41,693 nt of DNA from Ichthyophthirius multifiliis. Its lineage: Eukaryota; Ciliophora; Oligohymenophorea; Hymenostomatida. The DNA is taken from positions 1 to 41,693 of the forward strand of contig NW_004086086.1 of NCBI RefSeq assembly GCF_000220395.1, written 5' to 3'. Positions 24,141 to 36,237 of the stretch are shown piece after piece (position 1 is the first letter of the stretch; each line of letters starts with the position of its first letter). The notes beneath the pieces were generated by a model that was not told the origin of the DNA, did not search any database, and saw only the letters and a list, made by a program, of their open reading frames with translations. The position numbers were made by a program, and so were the translations under genes.

Positions 24141-25678
24141 TCAAAAATATTAATCTGAATTATGGTTATTTTGTAAAATATTTAAACTATATAGTTCATT
24201 TTTGATTCTTAGGAAATTTAACAATTTATAGGCCAATTTACTACTTAAAATACATAAAATCTATATATATAAATATATATAAATATATATATATATATAA
24301 ATATATAAATATATATATATATAAATTATTAATAATTTTACATATAACATTATTGAAAAGACTGATATTATTACAAGTAATTAATAAAAAATAATTTTTT
24401 CACATTTATATTTATTCAAATAATAAATTAATATTAATTTTATAAGTATACAAAGAATTCCTAAAAGACATACCTAAAAATTAATAATAATAGGTATACA
24501 ATATATTTATAATTTATATTAAAAAACTGCTGGTATTATTTTCTTTTTTTTATAACATAAGGCAATAAAAACTAATAATAAAATTTGTATTTAATGCAAT
24601 AAAATTATTAATAAAAATTATACATAAACTAGACGATGAAATATCTATTAGAGTTGCAAAAATAAACAAAAAGACAATTATTTATATAAAGCAATTAAAT
24701 TAATATATAATAATATTAAATATAATATCAACAATTCCCAAAAAAGTACACATAGTTAACAAATGCTAATATATTTTAAATATATCTGCTTTTTAATATC
24801 ATGCATAAATCTTAATTTAAATATATCTTTACATGAAATATTATCTTGATTTTCTTAACGTTCAATTTCTTTCATTAATGTATCAAAAATATTATTAATT
24901 TAATCCTGTTTAGCCTGCTTTACAGATATTTTTATGAAAGGAACTTTTAAAATATCAGATATAACTTTCGCATAATTAGTCTTTATTTATTTTACGTTTA
25001 AATCACATTTATTTTCTACCAAGACAAAAGGCTTATTATAACCGTTCATTTAAAAAAGCTTATCCTATAAAAATAAAGCATATTTAAAAGAATTTAAATC
25101 ATCCTTTGCAAACATTATTATATATCCATTTATATTATATTGATGCCTTTACGGAATAAGAAGTAAGTATTCATTCTTTTTAAAAATAAAAAATATATAT
25201 AAAAGCTTGATTGTATAATAAAAAAATATATTTATAATAATGTATATATGTATATAAAAAATATTTATTTTATATAAATATATTTAATATATTAAAATAT
25301 TTATATTAATATTACAAACGAAGGTGAATCTATTACCTCTATTTCGCAATTCATATTTCTATATCTATTAATTGTATAAATTAATATATATACATTTTTT
25401 TTCATATTTATTTATATATTTTTGTATAATATATATATATGTATAAATTTTAGTTTAATAAATACTTTATACTTGATAAAATGTTTAGAATTAGATTCTA
25501 TGAAATCCTATATATTATTTTCTGGAAAATAATTAAATAAATACTTGGAAAATAAAGAACTTTTTCCTACTAATTTATAGCCGAAAATTATAACCTTCCA
25601 TTATGGAGTTACAGGCTAATTTTATATCAAAATGTTTGATATTTAACTTTTATTACCTTTATAACTATAATTGCTCAT
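24141..25678 (-). CDS. Ras-like GTPase apparently spliced to a multi-pass membrane domain
   Basis: Residues 1-199 form a Ras-like G domain: P-loop GYKLVGKSS (33-41), LIPQRHQYNINGYIIMF, G4 NKCD (140-143), and G5-like KISVK. The switch II motif is DSPSF rather than DTAGQ, so nucleotide cycling may be unusual. There is no in-frame TGA and no CaaX or cysteine tail. A 44-base intron (24789-24832) joins in phase to DIFKIYQHLLTMCTFLGIVD, opening about four hydrophobic segments (IVFLFIFATLIDI, ILCILIKLILIYYL, LLVIISVFSIMLYILCIL) and a polar C-terminus ending NNHNSDQYF. Other introns: 25365-25472, 25176-25315, 24461-24527, 24261-24341; total 365 residues. Alternatively the membrane part is a separate 154-residue gene starting at ATG 24753, but then the GTPase has no visible stop. 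Confidence 0.65.
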
Positions 25679-25898
25679 TAATTATAAATAAAAAATAAAT
25701 AATAAAAATTAATTAATAAATATTATATTTTTTCAATTAAATAATATTTATATATATATATATATATATATATAAATATGAATAAATATAATTGTTTAAT
25801 ACATGAAAATTATTAATATAGTTTAATATGTATAGATAATATTTGTTAATTTAAATAGCCTTTATGTGTTTAATGTTAAAATTAAAATCATAAAAACC

Positions 25899-27691
25899 AT
25901 GAGTGTATTTCTTTGGATATTTTTTTTAATTTATATCTTGAATAGATTTAGTTGTAGAATTCTCAGAATAATATTTAACATAAAATCATTCTTTTGAAGA
26001 CTTTTTAAGATTAAATTTTATAATAATTTGATGAGTTTATATAAGATATAATATAATTTATTAATTAATAGAAGATAAAATTTACTCAGAATTTCCAAAA
26101 TGATTTATATATTTTATAAAATGCGTATTAGATAGAACAAAAATATTTAGAAAATATTCGAAAAATTTAAAATAATGATATCTAATCACCAGAAGAGTTT
26201 CAAAAAATTTTCCTCTAATTAATTACTCGTGTTAATTCGATTAAACCGCGTTTTTTATTACATAATACATTATCTCAAACATTATAAAGTGCTGATTTAA
26301 TACTAAAAAAAGCCAATTTTTTATAAAATTAAACATAAAATTCTTTCCAATAGTTAACTTAATAATTATATATCAATTTTGATTTAGAAAAGGAAATATA
26401 ATAAAGTTTGTAATTTTCTGAACAATTATAAGAGAATATTTAATAAAATGATCATATTTATAATGAAAAAAATAACAGCTAAATATACCAAAAAAGTACA
26501 TATATGAAAGATAACGACATAAATTAAGAAAACAATAATTAAAAATAAGAAAATAATATTTAAAAATATGAAAACAGTATTATAAAATTGTAAAATAGTA
26601 TATAATAATATGAAAATAATATTTCATAATAATATGTAAACAATAATATTTGTACATAAAATATATAAATAAATGAAAATATTTAATATATAGTTGATGA
26701 AAATATAAATATTTAGAATGAAAAAAGTGCTTTTTTTGATGAAAAAAGTTTACCTTAAAGTATAATAAATGAACATTAGAAATATTTTGTTACACAATAT
26801 ACTTAAAAATAGCAATAAAATATTTAAAAAACATTGCAAAATTTCACCACGAGTACTTGGAAAGCACATTAAAATTAAATTTCTGGTATAAAATTAATGG
26901 AAAATGATAAAATAATAAGTTGCGGAGAAGACGGATTCTTAAAAATTTGGGAAAGAAATACAAAAAAATCTATATCTAGTTTCTAAATTACTAAAAGTAT
27001 TCTTAAAGTTCTAGCTTATGAAGAACAATCTAGAATTATTTGCGTAGGAAGCTAAAACGGAGAAATATATGTATTAAGACCAGTTCCTTAGTGGTAATAA
27101 GTCCATATATTTAAAGAAAATAATACATAGATTAATTTTTTAGGTTTCCTTAGTCATAAAGTTCTATGTGTGGGATGTTAAAATGGAAATTTAGGGTTTT
27201 GGGATGTCGAATTAGGTTTAAAAATTGGTATTATTAATTTTGGATTGCCTATAAGATGGGTAGAAGTATAAGATTAGAAATGGGGAATATGCGTATGTGG
27301 TAAAGGGGTTCGATTATGGGATTTTTAGGGGCTTTAGGTGAGAAAAAGTGTAGATAGTCTACATGATAAGGATATTAATATGTGTAGTTTATTGGAAAAA
27401 AGAGGAGTTTTTTTTACTTGCGGAAACGACGGATTTATTAAGGGATGGAATTTGATAGATTTCGGGTGTTTATTGCAAATTTAGGTTTATTGGGAAATTT
27501 AGGGGTTTATTATTTTAGAAAAAAAAATATATATGTGGGGAAAAGGAGGGATAGGTGAATGGAATTATGAAGGAGAAAAGATTAAAGAGTTTAATGAATT
27601 TGGATTTGTAAAGTTTTTTGTAGGCGATTTTTAGAGGAATTTGGGTTTTTGTAATTGTTTTGAAGGATTTTTGGGACAGATTTTTATTTGA
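25899..27691 (+). CDS. Coiled-coil plus WD40-repeat protein
   Basis: Starts ATG-AGT, then a 41-base intron (25905-25945), then one open frame to TGA at 27691 (583 residues). Residues 1-290 are Q/N/E-rich and helical; they include a more conserved-looking EEFQKIFLQLITRVNS...LSQTLQSADLILKKANF stretch. The C-terminal 290 residues fit a seven-bladed beta-propeller: STWKAHQNQISGIKLM with SCGEDGFLKIWE, ICVGSQNGEIYVLR, LCVGCQNGNLGFWDVE, WGICVCGKGVRLWDFQ, FFTCGNDGFIKGWNL, a WGKGGIGEWN blade and a closing partial blade. Such propellers are interaction platforms, for example in ubiquitin ligases or ciliary and autophagy complexes. I cannot assign an orthologue. Without the intron the ATG would be out of frame, so the tiny first exon is inferred. 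Confidence 0.8.
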
Positions 27692-28031
27692 GAATTTTTT
27701 TTGTATTTTTTATTTGTTTTTTTTTTTTTTGGAAAAATTTTAGTATTTTAAATTTTTTTTTTATGTATTTTTTTGTATCTTTTAGGCATTTTTTACAATT
27801 TTTTGTATTTTTAGAATTTTATGTTATTTTTTTTATTAATTCTATTTTTTTTATTTTGTATTTTAACATTTTTTTTTTATTTTTTTTAAGTTTTTTTATT
27901 TTTTTATATATTATAATAATAAATGTATTTTATTTTATTTTCTATAGATTTTTAAAAGAAAAAAATATATTAAATTAAATTATTTTTATAATTCTAAAAA
28001 TTAATATAAAACATATTAAATTTAAATAATA
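27692..28031. other. T-rich spacer
   Basis: Strongly T-rich on the + strand, following the WD40 stop. A standard-code frame here encodes only Phe/Ile/Leu and is composition-driven. No feature was seen. Confidence 0.55.
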
Positions 28032-28953
28032 ATGAAAAAAACTGCAACATAAGCTGTTCATAATCATTAATAATAATAAAATCCTGCACCACGTATAGGT
28101 CCTCGTACAAGCATAACTTAGTAAAATTAATATAAATATATTTCTTTATATTTTTTAAAATAATAACAAAAAAAGAATAAAAGCTTAAGAAAAGCTTTTA
28201 GCCTAAAAAGAACTATTAAAAGCTGAAAAAGAAGAAAAAGTAATAACATAGGAATAAATTAAGAATATTAGTTAATGTAAAATGATATAATATATATATA
28301 TTAATAAGATAATTTAATCAAAAAGTGAATTTAAGTGAAAAATCTATTGCTTACCCAAAAATTTCTGATTTATAATTTATTTTTGAATCATAAAAAAATA
28401 AATAAGTTAAACCCTATTATAATGATGGAGATCCATCGATGTATATATTATTTTTAAAAATTAAAAATATTTATTTCATTTAAAATAATAATTATAATAT
28501 TAAAAAAGGTACACTTAATAAGTAATTGATCAAAGATAATAATTAAAAAATGATATAGATATAAAATAAACAATACATGAAGTAAAAAAATGAAATAAAA
28601 AAATATAAATATATATATATTTATATATATATATATATATATATATAATTATATATATATATTATTTATATTTAAGTTTATGAAATCTTATAATTTTGAT
28701 GAAAATGGATTATTAGGAAAAGAATAATATTTAAAAATGCATATTTAATTGGCTCAAATTTTAAGAGATGATTTAAATGAAGATATTAGATAATCTGATT
28801 TTTAAAATTTATTAGAATAAGACTGGAAAATGGATTGTAAAGGAAAAAATAAAATGTCAAGAGATGATTTATATGAATCTCTATTTGAATTGGTAGATGT
28901 TTGGACACCTACAGCTTAAAAATAAGAGTATTTTTTGTTAAAATAATATATAT

Positions 28954-29009
<56 letters not shown>

Positions 29010-29236
29010 TATTTATAATTATTTTTTAAAAAAAATAGTTATATATAGTTTTTTGTTATGATTAAACAAAAACTTGGCCTAATTCCTTAATGTAAATTTT
29101 TTTAAATAATAATTTTTCTTTTAATTTTTAAATTTTTTTTTTTTTTCTTTTTAATTTTTAAAATTCTTTTTTTTATTTTTAAAAATTATTTTTTTGGGCT
29201 ATAGATTAAAATTAGAAACTATATGATATCATGTGA
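28032..29236 (+). CDS. Small EF-hand-like protein in seven exons
   Basis: Seven short exons (28032-28120, 28176-28276, 28326-28440, 28509-28581, 28677-28927, 29039-29091, 29205-29236) splice in phase to 237 residues ending at TGA 29236. The N-terminus is basic and helical (LLAQKELLKAEKEEKVITQ). The core has an EF-hand-like pair: YNFDENGLLGKEQYLKMHIQ and DWKMDCKGKNKMSRDDLYES, followed by LFELVDVWTPTA. That last block resembles a conserved protist/flagellar family in which an EF hand precedes an LFELADLWT motif; this is from memory and not tested. Loop 2 lacks several acidic ligands, so calcium binding there is doubtful. Introns make up about 40% of the gene, and intron 5 is mostly TA repeat. 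Function unknown; a cilium-associated role is a guess. Confidence 0.78.
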
Positions 29237-29499
29237 AATGGCAAAATAATAAATGTTTATATATAATTTATATTTAATTGTTAAAATTACATATTAAATA
29301 TATTTATATTATTTTAATATATATTATATTTTAAAATAATAAAATAAAAATATAATTTTTTTTTTTAAATATAATCAAAAATTTATTTCAAAAAAAAAAA
29401 ATACAAAATCGCTTTTAAAAACAAACATAAATAAATAAAAAAAAAACTACATAAAAAGAAAACTTATAAAAAAATAAAAATTGGGAACTTTCATATATT

Positions 29500-30365
29500 C
29501 TCAGAAAAATATCTCGAAAAAAGGTATTTAGAAATTCAAAAGTGAAAATCTAGCCCTTTAATGTTAATATAAGTTCCTCATTTTTCGATAAATTTCCATA
29601 AAAAGAAGTATATATGTACAAATGTACCTTAATTTAGATAATATAAATTATTATTATTTAGAAAAAACTATGACAGAAATGATTCTTTTTGTTCTCTAAT
29701 ATTAGTTTAATAAATAACCTAAAAAGAAGTAACAATTAAAATAATTAGTAATAACTATTATTTATTTAAAACCAAAAGTGTGGATAATTAAGCTATTATA
29801 TTATTTAATATTTTTCAATTTTTTAGTAAATTACAAAGATAAATATCATATTTTTTTTTATGGAATACTTGACAAAAAGAGCTTTAAAAGATTGTTTCAT
29901 TAATAAAATTATAATAGAATTATAAGTTTGTGATGATAAAATGTGATATATAGTTATTATATGTATTTTGAAAATTATCTTTCGAGAATATAGATAATCT
30001 AGAAAATACTAATATAACTTTTGAGAATTAAATTTGGTAATACATAGGTATTTATTTATGCTAAATATATATTAAGAAATATTAATTGTTTCGCAGTGTG
30101 AATTAATTAATTACTTTACTTTATGTTATGAAAATATAGAATATTTAAAATACAGATTGTTTATTTAAGGGGATTAAATAAGTGTGTCGTTAAAAAAAAT
30201 TAGTTAATGTAAGTTTATTTATTATAGAGAATTTTCGATTGCTTTGTTAAATTAAAAAAGAATATTGAAAAAATTAAGATAATATTTTATAATATATGAG
30301 TTAATAAAAAAATTATTTTGAAGATATTTGTATTATTGTGAGATATAATAAAATAACTTGAATTA
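29500..30365 (+). pseudogene. Probable decayed Piwi/Argonaute-like fragment (N-terminal and linker region)
   Basis: Several code-6 segments on the + strand, in different frames, read like the front half of an Argonaute/Piwi protein. Segment one (about 29527-29670) has PFNVNISSSFFDKFPQKEVY, like the N-terminal NYF...YxYxV entry. The next (29665-29870) has KEVTIKIISNN...ILFNIFQFFSKLQRQ. A third (29972-30265) has QIWQYIGIYLCQIY and LFKGIKQVCRQKKLVNVSLF, like the pre-PAZ LWPGY...Q...L.L block. Near 30318-30360, EDICIIVRYNKIT resembles the PAZ-end VLTRYNNKTYRIDD. At least four frame changes or TGA stops interrupt it, and no PAZ core or catalytic PIWI domain follows; the sequence runs into a TA repeat. 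A gene with unrecognised introns is possible. The family call is tentative. Confidence 0.35.
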
Positions 30366-30389
30366 ATGTATAGATTAAGTAATATTAAA

Positions 30390-30395
<6 letters not shown>

Positions 30396-30441
<46 letters not shown>
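30396..30441. repeat. (TA)n microsatellite
   Basis: About 23 TA units directly after the Piwi-like fragment. Confidence 0.93.
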
Positions 30442-30445
<4 letters not shown>

Positions 30446-30881
30446 CTTTTTATTTGAATATTTTATATTTATGTTTTTTGTTTTTTTTATTTTTTATTTT
30501 TTATTTTTAATATATTTTTTATTTTAATAAATTTAATTTAATTATATTTGTTATTTTATATCAATTTATTTAATATATGAAATTAAACAATTTATTATTA
30601 TTTTATTAAAATTAATGTTATTCTATAAATTATTTATTATATACATATATTTGTGTTTGATTAATATTTTTATATGAAATTAATAAAGATTCTTTTTTTA
30701 ATATATTTATTATTAAAATTATTTTTATTTTTATTTTTAAAATATATAATTTATTTTTTTATTAGAAATTTTTTTTTTTATTTTAATAATTAAAAAATTT
30801 ATTTAATTTAAAATAAAAAAATTATTAAAAAAGTAAAACTAATTTTTTCCTAAATATTTATTTTTTCATATAAAAAATAAT
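30442..30881. other. Gene-free spacer
   Basis: A/T-only, rich in T runs. It separates the Piwi-like remnant from the 3' end of the LRR gene. Nothing was recognised. Confidence 0.5.
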
Positions 30882-32983
30882 TCAGTATTATAAGTTTAAT
30901 CTTTTTTAATATTATTTCCGTATTATTATCAATTTATATTTACTAACTTATAGCATTTTTTTTTAAAATAAACTATTAATTTTTTTTAATTCAACCTATA
31001 TTTATTTATTTATAATTTATTATTTTTTAGTTTAATTTATTTACTCATCAAATATTAATTTAATAACATTTTCAATTCCTTTAAGAACTTTTTCTGCTTA
31101 TAGTATATTTTCTATTTTTATAATTTCTTAACTCCTATATTATTAAAGAAAATTAAAAATATTAATTTTTATTACTTTCTAATAAAAAATACTCCTTTTT
31201 AGAAATTTTATGTATAAATTTTGAATTTTCTATAAAAATAATAATTACATTTTAAAAATAAATTTTTATATATATACCCAAAATCAAAATTAAGCTATTT
31301 TAAATTTTTAAGTTTTTTCAATTCTCTACCAATATTAAGATATGTATCATTATTATTTATTTAGCTTTTACTAATATTTAGAAATTTAATTGAAAAAAAA
31401 AAATATTTATTAAATTAAATAAATAAAAATACCTAAAAATAAGATTAAGTTATTAAATTTAATTTAAATTAGTAACAGCTTATGTTAATTATAATAAAGT
31501 TTTATCATTAATTCCTTCATTAAATCTTTATATATTATTTTATAAATAAAGTTAATATAATTAGTATTTATTTTAAACCCAAGATTTAAATATAAAAATT
31601 ATAAATTGTATAATTATATGATTGCATTTATAAAATATTCAACATATTAAGCATTAAATAGATTTTTAGTACTTATTAAAAAATTTATTAATAGAAAAAT
31701 AATTATAATAATTTTTATTTATTTACACAAAATTAATATCAAGTCTATGTAATTATTTTAATTAGGAAAGAACCTAAATAAATCGATTTATTTCAGAATC
31801 TACTATTAGTGAATTATAACTATTATAATGGATTAAATATAAATTAAATTATTATTTTTTATTTTTACTTGAATAATAAACCAAGTTATTTAAAATTATT
31901 TAAAAATACAGATCTTTCATCCAAATATTAAAGACTATGATTATCTATAGACGTAAAACTATTAATATTTATAAATATATCAATAAAAAAATATATACTT
32001 AATAAAAAGTTAAAGTTTTTGTAATTTTTCTAAATAAGTGTAAGCTTATCTCAAAGAATTAAGACTTAAATAAGTAAAATTATCGTTAAATCTAATTTAT
32101 TATTTATATTAAAATTTGAAAAATAATAAATTTTAAATACTAGAAATTTAAATAAAGTGATTCTAAATGAGTTAATTAAGAAATGCCTTCTTTTGATAAA
32201 TATATAAAACCTTCATCATCAAATTTTTTGTTTTATCTATAAATAATATTTTTAAAATATATTTAAATTAAATTAATATAAATTTAAAAATTATATTATT
32301 TTTATAATTTTTAAAATATATATTATAATTTATAAAAAATTATTAAAAATTTAAAACAATTAGTTTATAAGTTTACTAAAATTCGATTCTAAGGTGTTTT
32401 AAAAATGTAAAAGTTTTTATTTTATCAGTTAAATAAAATAATGCTTAATTATCAAAATGAAAATTAGATCTTTAAAAGATTTAAAATATAAAAAATATAT
32501 TATATATATTAATATAAAAAAATTTTATTAATTTAAATATTAAAAAAAATATAAAATATATTTAAAACCTAAATGTTATTTAAAAATCTTAGATATTTTT
32601 TAATTCTTATATATGACTAAATAATTGCATAAGGACTGTATTCTCGAAATAATCTTATCCACTTTTTGAAAAATATTTTGTATATATTTATCTTAGATGA
32701 TTATTATTTGTATATAAATTATATTTTTTAGTATTTATTAATAAGAATTCAAGAATTAATAAAATAAATATAAATTTTAATTGATTTAAATAAAAAATAA
32801 TAAATTAAAATATTTGTTTGTATTTTATAAATTACTAAAATTATAATTTAAGTTAAATTAAATTTTTATGATTTGAAATGCATTTTCCTAATTCTAAAAA
32901 GTGTAATTAAGTTTAAAACATACAATCTCTTTAAATATAAATATTTAAATTTATTAAAAAATAAATATAAAAAAAATGAAATA

Positions 32984-33035
<52 letters not shown>

Positions 33036-33218
33036 TATTTTATTATATATATTATTTTTATCATTATTTTTATCTTTATGTATTTATTTATAGATCTTTT
33101 TTTTTTACTAGAAGATTAATATCAATTAATTATATTATACTTCAATTTTACTAAGTTCAATGATCATTTATTTAAAACTTTTATCATCGACGATATTTGT
33201 AAAGTAATTTCTAGACAT
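30882..33218 (-). CDS. Leucine-rich-repeat protein with one repeat per phase-2 exon (13 exons)
   Basis: Not assignable to a named family, but the structure is clear. Exon 1 (33218-33109, MSRNYFTNIVDDKSF...) is followed by exons 32928-32836, 32691-32569, 32469-32377, 32236-32141, 32091-31999, 31958-31869, 31819-31727, 31671-31579, 31525-31433 and 31370-31278, with lengths 93, 123, 93, 96, 93, 90, 93, 93, 93 and 93. Each encodes one repeat of the form xxLxxLxxxIxxLxxLxxLxLxF, for example GISQLTHLESLYLNF and LNIGRELKKLKNLKQLNFDF. Every junction is phase 2. A 54-base exon (31229-31176) and a last exon (31134 down) give KVLKGIENVIKLIFDEQ; the stop at 30882 is the least certain point. Total 458 residues. 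LRR solenoids bind other proteins. Confidence 0.8.
32987..33031. repeat. (TA)n microsatellite in first intron of LRR gene
   Basis: About 22 AT units inside the 180-base first intron (32929-33108). Confidence 0.93.
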
Positions 33219-33837
33219 TTTTTTTATAATTTTTTTTTTAGTATTTTTTTTTTTAGTAATTTATGTTTATTTATAAATTTATTTTTTTATAATTTAGATC
33301 TAATTATTTTTCACTTTCTTCATTTATTTAAATTAAGATTTATATATTTAATTTAATAACAACAATAAATAATAATTTTTAATGTTTTTAAAATGAAATA
33401 AAATTTCATTTTTTTTAATTATAAATTAAATATAAAAAAAATAAAAAACTAAATTATTAATAATAAAAATATAATTAAAGAAATAAATTTTTATTAATGT
33501 ATTCTTTTATTTTTATACTTAATTTATAAAAAAAAAACAAATAAATTACTTATAGAATTTTTATCTAAATTTTTACCATTTAAAACTTAAAAAATATAAT
33601 TTAAAATATTTAAAATAAATATTTTTTTTTTTGTATTAAATTTTTTTAAATGTAAATTTATAATTTTTTTTTTTTTTAGCTTATAAAATTATTGATAACT
33701 AAAAATATTTGCAAGTAATTAAAATATTACATTAATAATATTTTTTTAATTATTTTTCTATAATGATTAAAAAGCTAAAAATTTATATATAAAAACAAAA
33801 AACTAAAATTAAAAAAAAATAAAAAAAAATATAAATA
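33219..33837. promoter_or_regulatory. Divergent spacer between LRR gene and NOP2
   Basis: Both genes point outward, so both promoters should lie here. The last 60 bases before NOP2 are A-rich. No defined element was seen. Confidence 0.5.
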
Positions 33838-35343
33838 ATGGCGAAAAATAAAAATAATAATGCATAAATAAAATCTTAAAAAAAGATAATAAAAAAACAG
33901 GAAACTGAATCAGAAATTGAAGAGGAAGAAATACAATAATATTCTGAAGAAGACCAATAATATTCATATGAATAATAAAATAGCGATGAAGAATAAGAAT
34001 AAAATGATCATGAAGAATAAGATGAAGAAAACGATGATGATAATAAAGAAGAAGAAGAAGATTAAGAAGAAGGAGAAGCAGAAGAAAATTCATAAGGCGA
34101 AGAAGGAGAGATAGAAATGGAAGAAGAAGAAAGTTAATAATATAATAAAGTATTAAAAAAATAATATATATATATATATAAATGAATATTTATATATATA
34201 AATATTAACAATATATATATATATAAATATATATATAAATATAAATATATTTATTTATCATATTTATATATATAATCATTTAATTTTTTCAATATATAGG
34301 AAACATTATAAATTAATCAAAAAGACGGATAACCTGATTTAGCTATTTTAAATATGAAAATTAATGATATTTTACACATTTTATCTAATTTCAATGAAAA
34401 CAATAAAGAAAAGCGTTCTCGTTAAAGTATTTTAGATGAACTTTAAACCTACTTAATGTAATACTACAACTACAATAGAGATTTGATTAACCTATTTATG
34501 TCTATGTTTAATCCTAATGAATTAGTTTAATTTTTGGAATCAAATGAAACTCAGAGACCGGTAACAATAAGAACTAATACATTAAAAACGAGAAGAAAAG
34601 AATTAGCTCAGATTTTAGCATAAAGGGGTGTTAATTTAGATTCATTAGCTGAATGGACTAAGGTTGGATTGAAAATTTATGATTCTAAAGTTCCTATTGG
34701 GGCTACTCCTGAATATTTAGCGGGTTATTATATGCTTTAGAGTGCTAGTTCATTTATTCCAGTTATTGCTTTAGCCCCTTAGTAAAATGAGAAAATATTA
34801 GACATGTCAGCTGCTCCTGGAGGGAAAACTACATATGTAGCTTAATTAATGAAAAATACAGGTATTTTATTTGCCAATGATATTAAGAGTGAAAGAAACA
34901 AAGTAATTAAATATATATAAAAAAAATGTAAAAATATAAGTTATATATAATTTTTTATTAATATATATGAAATTATATGCAATTTTTTAATAAAAATTAA
35001 ATTAAAAAAAACTAATTCTATTAAATATTTAAATATTTATAAAAGTTTTAAATATAAAATATATTAAAAATATAAATATATGTAAATATAAATATTTTAA
35101 ATAATCATATATATATTTATAATATATATATATATATATATATATTTGTTTATATTTATCATTTAATTAAGGCTCTTATTTACAATGTCTAAAGAATGGG
35201 AATTACAAACTGTGTAGTTACTAATTACGATGGTAGAAAATTGCCTAAATGTATTAATAATTTTGATAGAGTTTTATTGGATGCTCCTTGTACAGGTTTA
35301 GGTATTATTTCAAGAGATTAATCTATAAAAGCTACAAAAGTAT

Positions 35344-35385
<42 letters not shown>

Positions 35386-36163
35386 TTATATTTTTATAGT
35401 AATTAATTGATGTATACAAACATTCTCATTTATAAAGAGAACTTATACTTTCGGCTATAGATTGTTGTAAAAAAGGCGGTTACATAGTATATTCTACTTG
35501 TAGTGTATCAGTTTAGGAAAACGAAAGTGTTATTGATTACGCTTTGAAAAACAGATTTGTTAAACTTGTTGATACCGGAGTTGATGTCGGCGAAGAAGGA
35601 TATATTAAATATTAAGATAAAAGATTTGACCCTAGTATTAAAAAATGTCGAAGAATATTACCTCATATTCATAATATGGATGGATTTTTCGTTGCTAAAT
35701 TCGAAAAAAACTGGATAATGGAACAAGAGTTAAAAAAGAAGAAAATGTTAATTTGAAAGAAGATAAGTAAGAAATTGAATTCGATGAAGAAGAACAACTT
35801 AATAATTTAAAATCGAAAAATGTGCATATTTAAAAAGGAGAATAGGGAATATCTGAAGTTTTTGCAGATGGCAAAGACTTTGATTGGAATGAAGAAGAAT
35901 ATGCTTAGTTTGAAAATAATTTAAAGAAAAAATAAGAATTATTTAAAAGTATTTAAGAAAAGAAGATTTAAAAGATGAAATAAATATAGGAAAATAAAAA
36001 GAAGAAATAACTATTTATAAAAAAGAAATAATTCACTCAGAAATTTAACAATAAAAATAAATCTTAAAAATAAGAAAAAAATGAAAATAAAGGAAATTAA
36101 AAATTTTAAAAATAATAAAATTAAAAGAAACCAAAAATTAACAAAAAAATATAAAAAAAATGA
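33838..36163 (+). CDS. NOP2: NOP2-like 25S/28S rRNA cytosine-C5 methyltransferase
   Basis: Nucleolar S-adenosylmethionine-dependent enzyme that makes m5C in large-subunit rRNA and is needed for 60S assembly. Exons 33838-34149, 34300-34902, 35172-35339 and 35400 onward join in phase 0. The order is typical: acidic E/D/Q-rich N-terminus (residues 20-100), [43 protein letters not shown]-binding [27 protein letters not shown], motif [16 protein letters not shown] (DAPC), and the nucleophile motif [14 protein letters not shown] (TCS), then [11 protein letters not shown]. The first frame ends at TGA 35754-35756. One base back, at the A6 run 35732-35737, a K/E-rich tail continues ([20 protein letters not shown]) to TGA 36163, as expected for the lysine-rich NOP2 tail. 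A missing A is likely. Confidence 0.93.
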
Positions 36164-36237
36164 TAATATTTTATATTTATTTTAAGTTTTTTAAAAAAAA
36201 AATAATTTTTTTTATGAATATATATTATAATTTTTAT

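Noticed and set aside
23800-24788. Direct read-through of the GTPase frame into a Gln/Leu/Ile-rich sequence without splicing
   Set aside because: Another frame gives better membrane helices and joins by three introns in phase, ending at a proper TGA; the unspliced reading ignores these.
27688-27978. Hydrophobic Phe/Ile-rich open frame on the + strand
   Set aside because: It is a product of T-rich spacer composition; it starts inside the WD40 stop region and has no family pattern.
33809-34093. Leucine/histidine-rich frame on the - strand
   Set aside because: It is the antisense of the acidic E/D/Q repeat at the start of NOP2.
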